A stretch of DNA of 64,000 nt from Burkholderiales bacterium. GTDB lineage: Bacteria; Pseudomonadota; Gammaproteobacteria; Burkholderiales; SG8-39. Positions 38,901 to 47,079 of this stretch are shown here, piece by piece (positions within the stretch are counted from its first letter, which is position 1; every line of letters starts with the position of its first letter). The position numbers and the translations under genes were made by a program. The stretch is taken from contig JACZJV010000115.1 of assembly GCA_014860355.1 (NCBI GenBank), positions 1 through 64,000 of the forward strand, in the 5' to 3' direction. Under the pieces are notes generated by a model. It had not been told where the DNA came from. It worked only from the letters and a program-made list of their open reading frames with translations, and ran no database searches.

Positions 38901-38990
38901 TACGAAAACGTCAACGAGACCGGGCCGCTACGCGAGGTACACTCGCGCCGGCAATATTTCTTCGGCGGCTACCGGTGGGATTTTCATTGA
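35913..38990 (+). CDS. outer-membrane beta-barrel (porin) fused to two AMIN-like domains, Pro/Ala-rich linker and TPR segment
   Basis: Signal peptide; two SIDNVDIRRLGEEAEIAIRFTAPLHYLRHAP-type domains; P/A-rich stretch; TPR-like LDKVLALPPNSQSRLAQALMGEAREYSGELRKARAEYELYLKRYPDG; amphipathic aromatic-rich C-terminal half. Confidence 0.8.
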   Translation: MAEAVSRRLPLTPVRLCVALAAIVAASATHAQSIDNVDIRRLGEEAEIAIRFTAPLHYLRHAPVDFGTSLHIYTQPTLRAARDPESRKDTRRAPDTDLVPEFTLTYPDTDGSLSIAFAKPTPFAARGGSDGRSIIVTVPALPNAKDWVVQMKGIAPEAKPLPAQIFADLAPSNTAAAASASAGRSIEDIAVQRVGNQAEIQIRFTSPVRLTRPTAPGAGDSVVLYPRLFQAGKSSETQGRESNRVEGIDLIPPFSVSYPEADGSLALRFDRATRYSVGPGPDDRSINIVVPAIPGAKDFSLYVQGAPPGPIATAGRAPAAVPAVAAPLLLAGNSTLPDVPAESTAAVVSAFAPRAPEPASVPLAGPAAPTPAAPPAPATANGMPAAAASPTAAAPPTVGVRLATPDAPARSAAPIVLAAAPIAQQPDPAPPPEAAPPAASATSTPAPAPVPAAELPTAAPLTPEEIEARAKSAMEEAQRALASQRGVVAAERLDKVLALPPNSQSRLAQALMGEAREYSGELRKARAEYELYLKRYPDGAEAARVKERLAALNTTMTQTAAAAPAGSGLAKPAEWTVYGSFSQYGYRGNSQIETITPPPPGELTFNSDKLSLQDQNSIISTLDLNARKRDATRDTRIVFRDTDTRNHLEGQPQVNRLYNAYFEQTDRKVGYLMRVGRQLGAGGGVFGRFDGVWAGYDVNPTWRVNGVVGRPVEYGTPLTRSVQGISVDRQPQLGEPGLSAYYVEQPLEGLDDRKAVGLEGRYFDQRSTVYTMLDYDLNFRSLNIVMAQANWRSDAGTSYFANIDIRKTPPLSLLTALPAQQVIDPVTGLPIFLDLRTAVSTTAYNLGVSEMRNQASILTATSRLYSIGFNHPLTPRWQLGADYRLADITGTDGVGAMPPQPGSGASNVYSGTALGTSLALPNDTLVMNASLIDNPTAFGQAYNVSYVVPYKAWRFDANFRYYAQSDNQDQKQTRVSPSLRIAYSWRDSITLEMEAGYENVNETGPLREVHSRRQYFFGGYRWDFH

Positions 38991-39008
38991 CATGAACGCC
39001 TGCCCGGT

Positions 39009-39770
39009 ATGAACGCTCTGGTCGTTGCAGCGCTCGTTTTTCTTGCGGCGTCGCTGTCCGCACTCGTTTCCAGGAGCAGCGCGGCTAGCGAGCGCAAATG
39101 GCTGGTCTGGCTCGTCCCCGTCGTTACGGCGGCGGTAGCGGGCGGCCTGTATACCTGGTACGAAATACCGGCTGCTTCGATCGCGCTCGCCGCCGCCACA
39201 CCCCGAATCAGTAGCAGCGCGACGGTGCTAGGCAAAAGCAGCGAACTGGACGAAATGGGGAGGCAACTCGCGAACAAGTTGGGCCAGGACGCGCAACCGG
39301 CACCCGAGAGCAGCAAGCGCAATGCCGGCGACCTGCGCGAATTGTCCAAGCGCCTGGCCGAGAAGCTCGAACGTGATCCGCAAAATGGCCCGGGCTGGGC
39401 CTTGCTGGCCAGATCCTATTCGAATACGGGACAATTCGGCGAAGCGGAGCAGGCGTTCGCCAAGGCGGCCAGACTGCAACCCGACGATGCGTCGCTGTAT
39501 GCCGACTGGGCTGACGCATACCTGAATGCGCATGAAGGCAAATGGGATCCAAGCGCTGCGGATATCGTGAAGCAGGCGCTGGCCATCGACCCCAAACTGC
39601 CCAAGGCGCTCGCTCTTGCCGGAGCCGAGGCTGGTGCGCGCGGGGACCACAAGGCCGCCGCGGATTACTGGACGCGCGCGAAAGCAGTCGTCCCTCCCGA
39701 TTCTGCTGCGGCTCGCGAGGCTGAGGCGAACCTCAAGAAAGCGCAAGAACGCTCCGCCGCCAAAGGCTAG
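39009..39770 (+). CDS. CcmI/CycH/NrfG-like TPR protein (cytochrome c maturation-type)
   Basis: Two N-terminal TM segments; TPR region RLAEKLERDPQNGPGWALLARSYSNTGQFGEAEQAFAKAARLQPDDASLYADWAD. Confidence 0.75.
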   Translation: MNALVVAALVFLAASLSALVSRSSAASERKWLVWLVPVVTAAVAGGLYTWYEIPAASIALAAATPRISSSATVLGKSSELDEMGRQLANKLGQDAQPAPESSKRNAGDLRELSKRLAEKLERDPQNGPGWALLARSYSNTGQFGEAEQAFAKAARLQPDDASLYADWADAYLNAHEGKWDPSAADIVKQALAIDPKLPKALALAGAEAGARGDHKAAADYWTRAKAVVPPDSAAAREAEANLKKAQERSAAKG

Positions 39771-39857
39771 GGCGCCCCGGCCGCATTTCAGCGCTATCGC
39801 GACCGCGCACCAGGCACAGGTCGCGCTGGCCCGTTCAGTGGGAAGAGTAGCTCCTGT

Positions 39858-41105
39858 TCAACGTTTTCCGCCCGCCATTTGCGCGCTCCCGCGCGACGCG
39901 CGCAAGCGCAGCGTGGCGATCGGACCCAGCATGGCGCCTACGCCAAGCGCGGTCCAGGCCCAGCCCCAGGCAGCGTCCGCGCGCGCACCGTAGGCGCCCT
40001 GCCCCAGGTCGAGCACCATACCGAAAGCCCAGGGACTGACTGCACCAACGCCGAAACCAAGCACCGAGCGCAGCGCAAACGCCGCCCCCAGGCAATGTCC
40101 GGGCACGAGCTCGGTCATTGCGGTGGAATACACCGAGGAGTCTCCGATCGCGGTCAGGTTATAGGCGATGGCCACGGCGACCACGATCCACGCCGGCGCG
40201 GCGATCAGCCAGCCGAAAGTGAAGGAGCAGACCAGACTGGCAAGCGACATAATCAGAATCACCGCGGTGCGCCCCCAGCGGTCCGAAAGCATGCCGCCGC
40301 CGATGCTGCCCGCGGTACTGATGAGATAACTCAAGGCGGCAAACGCGATACCCAGACTGGCCGTGCCGGCGCTGGTTTCGCGGCCATGCGCGAGCACCAC
40401 ACCGAGGTAGGTCGGCATCCAAGCCCACATGCCGAGCAGTTCCCAGGAATGGAACACGTATGCCCAGACAGCGAGCATCGCGGGCTTGTTGCGCCAAACA
40501 TCGATGAGCGCGCGCAAGGGGTTCGCGTAACCGGCAGGATGCACCACATTGCGCGTACCGCGCAGCACCCAGGCTGCCAGGAGGCTAGCGGCGACCGGAC
40601 CGAGCGCGCAGGCGACGAGCGCCGCACGCCAGCCGGAAGCGACGATCAGCAGGCTGGACAACCAGAGCGAAGCAGCGTAGCCCAGCGAGGCGGCGGCAAG
40701 GTAATAGCCCATCGCGCGACCGCGCCGCGCGGCCGGAAAGTGCTCGGCGACCAATGTCAAGCCGGGCGTATAGGACCCGCCCGAGCACAGCCCCGCCAGT
40801 CCGTGCAACAGCAGCGCCGAGACGAAGCCGTCGGCGAACAGGGAGAATGCCATTGCGCTGACGCTGGCGGCGATGCAGCTTGCAAGAAAAGTGCGCTTCG
40901 CACCGTAGCGGTCGGCAAGAAAGCCGACGGCGAACAGCGAAACCAGATAGCCGAGGTGGAAGGCCGACTGGATCAGGCCCGCCTGCGCCGAGGACAGTCC
41001 CCAGTCCTGCTTCAGCAGTCCGAGCGAGGCAGAATAGGCGACGAATACCAGCGCGAAGCCCGCGCGCGCAAGGCACAGCGACGCTATCCACCGCCCGTCG
41101 CTCAA
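39858..41105 (-). CDS. MFS transporter
   Basis: 415 aa; FAVGFLADRYGAKRTFLASC. Confidence 0.88.
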   Translation of the reverse strand: MSDGRWIASLCLARAGFALVFVAYSASLGLLKQDWGLSSAQAGLIQSAFHLGYLVSLFAVGFLADRYGAKRTFLASCIAASVSAMAFSLFADGFVSALLLHGLAGLCSGGSYTPGLTLVAEHFPAARRGRAMGYYLAAASLGYAASLWLSSLLIVASGWRAALVACALGPVAASLLAAWVLRGTRNVVHPAGYANPLRALIDVWRNKPAMLAVWAYVFHSWELLGMWAWMPTYLGVVLAHGRETSAGTASLGIAFAALSYLISTAGSIGGGMLSDRWGRTAVILIMSLASLVCSFTFGWLIAAPAWIVVAVAIAYNLTAIGDSSVYSTAMTELVPGHCLGAAFALRSVLGFGVGAVSPWAFGMVLDLGQGAYGARADAAWGWAWTALGVGAMLGPIATLRLRASRGSAQMAGGKR

Positions 41106-41108
41106 GGC

Positions 41109-41960
41109 CTAATCCCGCAGGCGCAATAGCACCGGCTGGTGATCGGAGGCGTCGGTGTCCAGATTCACCGCCACATCCTCGACGCGGTCGGCGATGTCTT
41201 CCGTGACAAAAATGAAGTCGCAGGCGAAAGCTTCCGGCCACTGCTCGCGATCGTGCACGCCGATGGTGTAATCGTGGGACCGCTCGCCGTGACGCACTTG
41301 CCACGCATCGCGATAGGCAGGCGTGGCGTCGCTATAGGGTGCAATGATGCGCGCATGCAGCGGATCGTCCGACCGGAAATTGAAGTCGGCGGTGAGTATC
41401 GCCGAGCCCGGCCGCGGCATGGCCTCAAACGGCCCGCCTTCCTTTTTCGCGTGGCCGAGATCGGCGCGGTGCCCGGCGGCCTCCGCGTGCAACTCGCGCA
41501 GCCGGTTCACCTGCTGCCTGCGCTGCATTTCGGAATAGTATTCGAGGTGAGTGGTAGTCGCGCGCACCGGCCCGAACGGGGTGGCCAGCACCACCTCCAG
41601 CGCGATGCGCTGCATCCCCGGGACGGCGGGATCAGGGGGCCAGGGCAGCAGGTGCCGGAACACCTGGATCACCGAATAGCGCGCCAGAATCAGGTTGCCG
41701 AACTGGCGCCGTTTGCCTGCGGCGCCGAGCACATCGGTGGCAATCCCTTCCACGGCAGTGAATCCGGGCAACAGCTTACTAAGCAGGGCGAATTGATCCT
41801 CGCCTGACGACCCGGGCAGACCCGGATAATTGCGGGCCACCTCCTGCAGGCAGAGCACGTCGAAATCGGCCATGCCGCGGCAAACGTCGACGATGCGCTT
41901 CGGATCGACGCGGCCGTCGCAGCCGCGGCAGGATTGGATGTTCCAGCTGATGAGGTTCAT
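41109..41960 (-). CDS. endonuclease/exonuclease/phosphatase family protein
   Basis: LISWNIQSCRGCDG...LCLQEVARN...ILTADFNFRSDDP...SDHQPVLLRLRD. Confidence 0.9.
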   Translation of the reverse strand: MNLISWNIQSCRGCDGRVDPKRIVDVCRGMADFDVLCLQEVARNYPGLPGSSGEDQFALLSKLLPGFTAVEGIATDVLGAAGKRRQFGNLILARYSVIQVFRHLLPWPPDPAVPGMQRIALEVVLATPFGPVRATTTHLEYYSEMQRRQQVNRLRELHAEAAGHRADLGHAKKEGGPFEAMPRPGSAILTADFNFRSDDPLHARIIAPYSDATPAYRDAWQVRHGERSHDYTIGVHDREQWPEAFACDFIFVTEDIADRVEDVAVNLDTDASDHQPVLLRLRD

Positions 41961-42239
41961 GCCGACGTCGCGCGCGATATACGATTTCGCATTGTATCCC
42001 CATGCCGCGCGTGCAGCGAAGCGCGCGCCCCGGGTAGCGGGAAAATAGTAGAATGCGCGAGATCATGGCTCGCCGACCGGGCGGGGCCATGGACCGAGAG
42101 AATGCGCCATGGTCCGGATCGCATGATACGACGCCCTGGACGGCGGACACGCCAGCGCGAACGCCGGGCAGCGGTAATCGGCAACATCTCCCGCCGGCGC
42201 ACATGAATCGCGCGGAAAGACATTGGGACCGATACAACC

Positions 42240-42737
42240 ATGAAACTGATCACTGCTTTGATTGCAACCATGCTCCTGGCCGCCTGCGCGTCATATAGCG
42301 GATCCGGCCTGAAGCCGGGCGTCGCGAACCTCGAACAGGTGCAGGCGCTGATGGGACAACCCGCGATGCGCTGGCAGGACGCCGACGGCTCAGTGCAGCT
42401 CGCCTATCCGCGCGGTCCATACGGTTACCATACCTATATGGTAAAGATCGGGTCGGACGGACGCCTGCAAAGCATAGAAAATGTTCTCGAGGATTCCACA
42501 TTCCGCCGCATCGTACCCGGCCTGAGCAAAGAAGAGGTGCTGCGGCTGCTCGGTCCGCCGAACGAAAGCCGCAGCGTCTATAACAAGGCACGCAACGAAC
42601 TGGCGTGGGAGTGGCGCTTCCGCGACGCGTTCAACGAACCCGCGCGCTACGTTGTATTGTTCGACGCCAGCGCCGGTACCGTACGCAGCGCCATGGTCCT
42701 GCGTGAATACATGGAACGGAGCTTTTTCATGCGCTAG
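42240..42737 (+). CDS. BamE/SmpA-like outer-membrane lipoprotein
   Basis: Lipobox LLAAC; GLSKEEVLRLLGPPNESRSVYNKARNELAWEWRF. Confidence 0.75.
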   Translation: MKLITALIATMLLAACASYSGSGLKPGVANLEQVQALMGQPAMRWQDADGSVQLAYPRGPYGYHTYMVKIGSDGRLQSIENVLEDSTFRRIVPGLSKEEVLRLLGPPNESRSVYNKARNELAWEWRFRDAFNEPARYVVLFDASAGTVRSAMVLREYMERSFFMR

Positions 42738-42851
42738 CACTCATCGCAACACCAGGCGATCGGTGTGGCCCTTGCCCCCACATGCACTATCAGGACCGGG
42801 AGCGACCGGCATCACATACCGCCCCCCGGCGGTTTTCCAGAGAACTCCGGC

Positions 42852-43073
42852 TTACTGTGTCGCGGTCGTCGTCGTTGTGGCCGGCAGCGCCGGACTGTCT
42901 TCGTTCGACGAGGCGGCGACCGCCACCGCGACGACCGCAACAGCAGCGGCGATCATACCGCCGGTGATCGCACCAGTCGCTGCACCGGTCGCACCACCGG
43001 CGCCGGAGCCCTGTCCGAACGCACCGCCGGAAACGAACATCGAAGCTATCAGAATTGCAAGCGCCCTTTTCAT
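42852..43073 (-). CDS. small exported Gly/Ala-rich (glycine-zipper-like) protein
   Basis: MKRALAILIASMFVSGGAFGQGSGAGGATGAATGAITGGMIAAAVAVVAVAVAASSNEDSPALP...; signal peptide. Confidence 0.6.
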   Translation of the reverse strand: MKRALAILIASMFVSGGAFGQGSGAGGATGAATGAITGGMIAAAVAVVAVAVAASSNEDSPALPATTTTTATQ

Positions 43074-43152
43074 ATTTATCTCCATTAAGTAGACAACGAC
43101 CCAGCAAATTTTCACGCGTGACCCGAACGCAATGCCTGCTCCACCGCCGACA

Positions 43153-44817
43153 TCACCGCCGACCGTGCGCCTGCCGCCGGGATGAGGGCGACTGCGCACG
43201 CCAGGATGAGACTGCGGCGAGCTCGCGTTCGGGCTTCGCGCGCACAATGTCGACCGCGCCCAGGTAGATTTCGCCGGCGCCGCCGTCCAGCGAAATCACC
43301 TGGCCTTCGCGCAACGGCTTGCCGCCGATGCTGCAACTGCGCTTGGCAAGGTCGATCGTGAGCTCGCGGCATCCGACCAGGCACACCTTGCCCATCTGGC
43401 GCGCGACTACCGCAGCATGCGCGGTGCGCCCGCCGCGCGCGGTGAGTATGCCGGCCGCACGGGCGATGCCGCTGACGTCGTCGGTAGACGTGTCCTCGCG
43501 CACCAGGATGACCGCTTTTCCGGACGAGGCACGCCGGCGCGCGGTCTCGGAGTCGAGCACTATTTCCCCAACCGCGACGCCTACACCGGCGGGTACCGCG
43601 CGCGCCAGCGGCGCCTGCCCGTCCTTGGGCCGGATCGACTCGGCCACGATCGCCTGCAGCTTGTAGCCCTCCAGCCGCGCAAGCCCCGCCGCCGGCTCCA
43701 GCAGGCCTTCGGCTACCATCTCGACCGCGATCCGCAGCGCCGCCAGCGGCGTACGCTTGCCCTCGCGCGCCTGCAGCATATAGAGCTGCCCGTTCTGCAC
43801 TGTGAATTCGAACTCCTGCATGTCCCCGAACTCGGCTTCAAGGCGCTGGCGCAGCGCGTCGATTTGCTGCGCCACCTGCGGCAGCATCGCGCCGATTTGC
43901 CCGTGCTCCCCGAGCTCGTGCCGGCCCGCCACCACGTCGTCTCCCTGCGCGTTGAACAGAAAATCCATGTATAGCGCGTTCTCGCCGTTTGCCGGATCGC
44001 GGGTAAACGCAACCCCGGAGCCGGAGGTGCCGCCGCTGTTTCCGAACACCATCGTTTGCACGCAGACGGCGGTGCCGGCCGCGCCGCGAAGTTGATGAAT
44101 GCGCCGGTATTCGAGCGCTTTCTTCGCGGACCAGGAGCGCAATACGGCCTCCGTTGCCGCGGTCAGCTGGTCCTGCGGCGCTTGCGGGAAACTCTCGCCG
44201 GTTAGCTCGCGGTAGATTTCCATGTATTCTCCGGCGAGTTCGCGCAGCGCGATGAAATCGAGTTCGCCAGCACTGGTCAGGCACGCCGCCTTTAGCGCTC
44301 GAGCCCGCGCCTCGTCGAACGCATCCGGTTTTGCGCCCTGCACTACTTCAGCGAATGACTGAATCAGTCTGCGGTAGCAATCCCAGGCCAGGCGCGGATT
44401 GCCGGTCATGCGCACCAGCCCCGCCACGGTGAGGTCGTTCAAACCGACGTTCAGAACCGTATCGAGCATCCCCGGCATCGACACCGCTGCGCCCGAGCGC
44501 ACCGAAACCAGCAGCGGCCGGCGTTCGCCGCCGAAGGACAGCCCCGAGAGGCGCTCCAGTTCGTGCAGGTTGCCGCGCAACAGATCGCGAAGGCCTTCGG
44601 CCAGCGCGCACTTCTGCGCGTAGTAGTCGCGACAGAAGGCCGTGGACAGGACGAACGCCGCCGGCACCGGCATACCCACGGCCGCCATGCGCGCGAGGTT
44701 GTAGGCCTTGAAGCCCATTTCCTCGGGCGAGGCGTCGGCCGCCAGTGCGGCCCCCGCGCTGATCAGGTACACCCGCCGCTCGCTGTCCCCGCCGCCGTGA
44801 CGCTTGCCTTTGGCCAT
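43153..44817 (-). CDS. truncated pyruvate phosphate dikinase-like protein (ATP-grasp plus phosphohistidine domains, no PEP-binding TIM barrel)
   Basis: GFKAYNLARMAAVGMPVPAAFVLST; VSVRSGAAVSMPGMLDTVLNVGLND; ILTARGGRTAHAAVVARQMGKVCLVG. Confidence 0.87.
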   Translation of the reverse strand: MAKGKRHGGGDSERRVYLISAGAALAADASPEEMGFKAYNLARMAAVGMPVPAAFVLSTAFCRDYYAQKCALAEGLRDLLRGNLHELERLSGLSFGGERRPLLVSVRSGAAVSMPGMLDTVLNVGLNDLTVAGLVRMTGNPRLAWDCYRRLIQSFAEVVQGAKPDAFDEARARALKAACLTSAGELDFIALRELAGEYMEIYRELTGESFPQAPQDQLTAATEAVLRSWSAKKALEYRRIHQLRGAAGTAVCVQTMVFGNSGGTSGSGVAFTRDPANGENALYMDFLFNAQGDDVVAGRHELGEHGQIGAMLPQVAQQIDALRQRLEAEFGDMQEFEFTVQNGQLYMLQAREGKRTPLAALRIAVEMVAEGLLEPAAGLARLEGYKLQAIVAESIRPKDGQAPLARAVPAGVGVAVGEIVLDSETARRRASSGKAVILVREDTSTDDVSGIARAAGILTARGGRTAHAAVVARQMGKVCLVGCRELTIDLAKRSCSIGGKPLREGQVISLDGGAGEIYLGAVDIVRAKPERELAAVSSWRAQSPSSRRQAHGRR

Positions 44818-44819
44818 GG

Positions 44820-46778
44820 CTAATTCGCCGCCACCGCGCCCATGACGTGGTCGCGCAGCACCAGTCCGCTGTGCATAAGGGCATCCGCAGCCTCCTCCAG
44901 ATTGCGCGCGACTTCGGCTACCACGAACAGGCCGCGCGCATCGCTCTCGGCGCCCAGCAGCGCCGATTTGATCGCTCGCTGCGCCTGGTCGCTATCGTGT
45001 TCCACCGTGGTGATGCGGTGCACCGCCTCGAGAAAATCGCGCATGTCGTCGCGATCGGCGCCGCGGCGAACATAGCGCGCCGTCGTCAGCGCCTTGAGGT
45101 ATTCCTGCGAGCCCGCTACCAGCAGGTCGGCGAGCGCGCGCAGGCGCTCATGCGCAACCTCGGGCGCGGTGCGCGGTGGAAACAGGGTGAAATGAAACGC
45201 CGCTTCTTCCAGGCTGTCGGCGACGTCGTCTGCCGCTTCCAGCAGCAGCTTGAAGAATACCGCCCCGGCGGAATGATCGACCGCGGCGCGCACCTGGTTC
45301 AGCAGGCTGTCGGCTGCGGTTTCCCAGCCTTTGGCGCGCGCGGCGATGCGCGCGAGCGCCCCGTTGCTGCCGGCAAGCTGCAGTTTCAGCACGCCGTCGC
45401 GCACCCCGGAGGCCAGTTCGACCAACAGTGCCGCGTGCTCGCAGGCCAGCTCCAGCAGGTCGCGCTCGGCGCTGTGAAAGTAGTTCGCCAGCTCTGCCCG
45501 CACTTCGTCGCGGATCAGCGAATCGGGCTTGGCGGTGAGCATGCCTTCGGCGCAGGTGCGCACGACGAATTTCAGGAACGCCAGCGCACGCTCGCGGCCC
45601 AGCATGTCGCGCAAATCCTCGCCAAAGCGCGGCGCCCCCTTGATCGCGAACTGCATCGCGTCGTAGATCAGCATGTCGCCGCCGATCTTGAGGAAGGCCA
45701 TGTGGCCGTAGCCGTTGTCCGCGGCCCACTTGAGTACTGCGATGCCGCTGCGCTTGCGCACGAACGGACGCAGGCGCTTGCGTGCGCGGTTCCAGTCGAT
45801 CAGGAATACCAGGCGCGAACCCAGGAACTCCAGGTATTGCGCCAGCTCGTCGCGATCGCGCGCCTTGTAGGCGCCGATGCACAGGTGATAGATGCCGCCC
45901 TGGTTCAGCCCGCTTTCGCGGCGCGAGCGGGTCTCCTCCCATTGGACGGCGAATTTTTCGAACAGGCTCTGGAAGAACAACAGCCGCTCCAGGTGCACGT
46001 CGGAATAAGTGAGCGTGGCGGCCAGACCCTCGACGTGCACCACCAGCACATGCGCATCGGTGGTGCCGATGTCGTTCTGCAAGACCAGTTGCCTGCCGCT
46101 CAGGGCGGCCGTGGTGCCCAGTCCCGGATGGTCCAGCTTGAGTGCCTGGGTCGAGTTCAAGCCGCGCATGAACGCGCGCACCAGTTCCTTGTCCTGGGCG
46201 CGCAGGCCGTAGACGCGCGCACCGTCCACGCTCTCGCGCGACAATTCCCCCTGCAGCCGGTTCAGGGCCTTGTGCAGGTCCATCACCAGGAGGTGCGCAG
46301 TGTCGCCGCGCTTGCGCTCGCCGGAAGTCAGTGCTGAGATCAGCGCCGCCGGCACGATGTCCTTGCGCGCGGCGCGCGCAAGTTTGGCCGCCGCCGCAAG
46401 CCGTTTGCGGTATTCGCCGGCGCCGTACTCCAGACCCAGTTCCTGCGCCAATTCGATCGGCGCCAGCATTTCCTTCAGGCAGACCATGACCTGCGCGAGC
46501 AAGGCCGCGGCGCCCGGGATGCGGCATCGCCCGCCTGGCAGGCCGCGGCTCGCCGCGACCACACCGTCCAGCTCGGCGTCGGAGACGCCGCTCGCCTCGC
46601 GCTCGCGCTGCAAATCGGGCGGATTCGGCGCCGGCTGTTCGCATTGCTCCCGCGCCAGCTGCAAAAGCGTAAAGAAATACTTGACCCGGTCGTTTGCTGC
46701 GAGGCCGCTTTGCACCAGACCAGGCAGGAGCAGCTGCTTTTCGCCCAGCGAACTGATGATTTCCTGTTTCGTGCCCAT
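44820..46778 (-). CDS. uncharacterised protein with PhoU-like/DUF47-like C-terminus, paired with PPDK-like gene
   Basis: 652 aa; C-terminal helical ADDVADSLEEAAFHF...VEHDSDQAQRAIKSAL...VAEVARNLEEAADALMHSGLVLRDHVMG; stop 2 nt from the neighbour's start. Confidence 0.6.
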   Translation of the reverse strand: MGTKQEIISSLGEKQLLLPGLVQSGLAANDRVKYFFTLLQLAREQCEQPAPNPPDLQREREASGVSDAELDGVVAASRGLPGGRCRIPGAAALLAQVMVCLKEMLAPIELAQELGLEYGAGEYRKRLAAAAKLARAARKDIVPAALISALTSGERKRGDTAHLLVMDLHKALNRLQGELSRESVDGARVYGLRAQDKELVRAFMRGLNSTQALKLDHPGLGTTAALSGRQLVLQNDIGTTDAHVLVVHVEGLAATLTYSDVHLERLLFFQSLFEKFAVQWEETRSRRESGLNQGGIYHLCIGAYKARDRDELAQYLEFLGSRLVFLIDWNRARKRLRPFVRKRSGIAVLKWAADNGYGHMAFLKIGGDMLIYDAMQFAIKGAPRFGEDLRDMLGRERALAFLKFVVRTCAEGMLTAKPDSLIRDEVRAELANYFHSAERDLLELACEHAALLVELASGVRDGVLKLQLAGSNGALARIAARAKGWETAADSLLNQVRAAVDHSAGAVFFKLLLEAADDVADSLEEAAFHFTLFPPRTAPEVAHERLRALADLLVAGSQEYLKALTTARYVRRGADRDDMRDFLEAVHRITTVEHDSDQAQRAIKSALLGAESDARGLFVVAEVARNLEEAADALMHSGLVLRDHVMGAVAAN

Positions 46779-46859
46779 GTGATCTTCCGGCGGCCCGCGC
46801 GCGCATGCATCGGGCGATGAGACTGCATGCCCATGATGCCGCCGCAGACCCGGTTCCGA

Positions 46860-46873
46860 TTGATCAATGTCAA
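46860..46873. promoter_or_regulatory. FNR/Anr/FixK-type box candidate
   Basis: TTGATCAATGTCAA (TTGAT-N4-RTCAA) between divergent 44820-46778 and nrdJ. Confidence 0.5.
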
Positions 46874-47079
46874 GAAATCACGCTGAAACAGGGAGCTAGT
46901 TAGCCCTGCTGCGCGCGCCTGCGCGGTAAGCCTCTGCCGCGGCGGCCGTCGGCCGCTGACGCCCGGGTTGCCCCCCTCCATACCAGAAAAAATTAATTTG
47001 TGCAGGGCTGCAAACGGCTCCAATTTGTAGTATGCTGATCACACACTACCACAAGATTACATTATAAGGTATTGATAAA

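Noticed and set aside
44847-46337. 496-aa plus-strand ORF
   Set aside because: Antisense to the PhoU-like/PPDK pair member; no recognised domain.
46880-47079. Cobalamin riboswitch or clear NrdR boxes before nrdJ
   Set aside because: No recognisable B12-box in the 200-bp leader; ACACTACCACAAGAT only weakly resembles an NrdR box.
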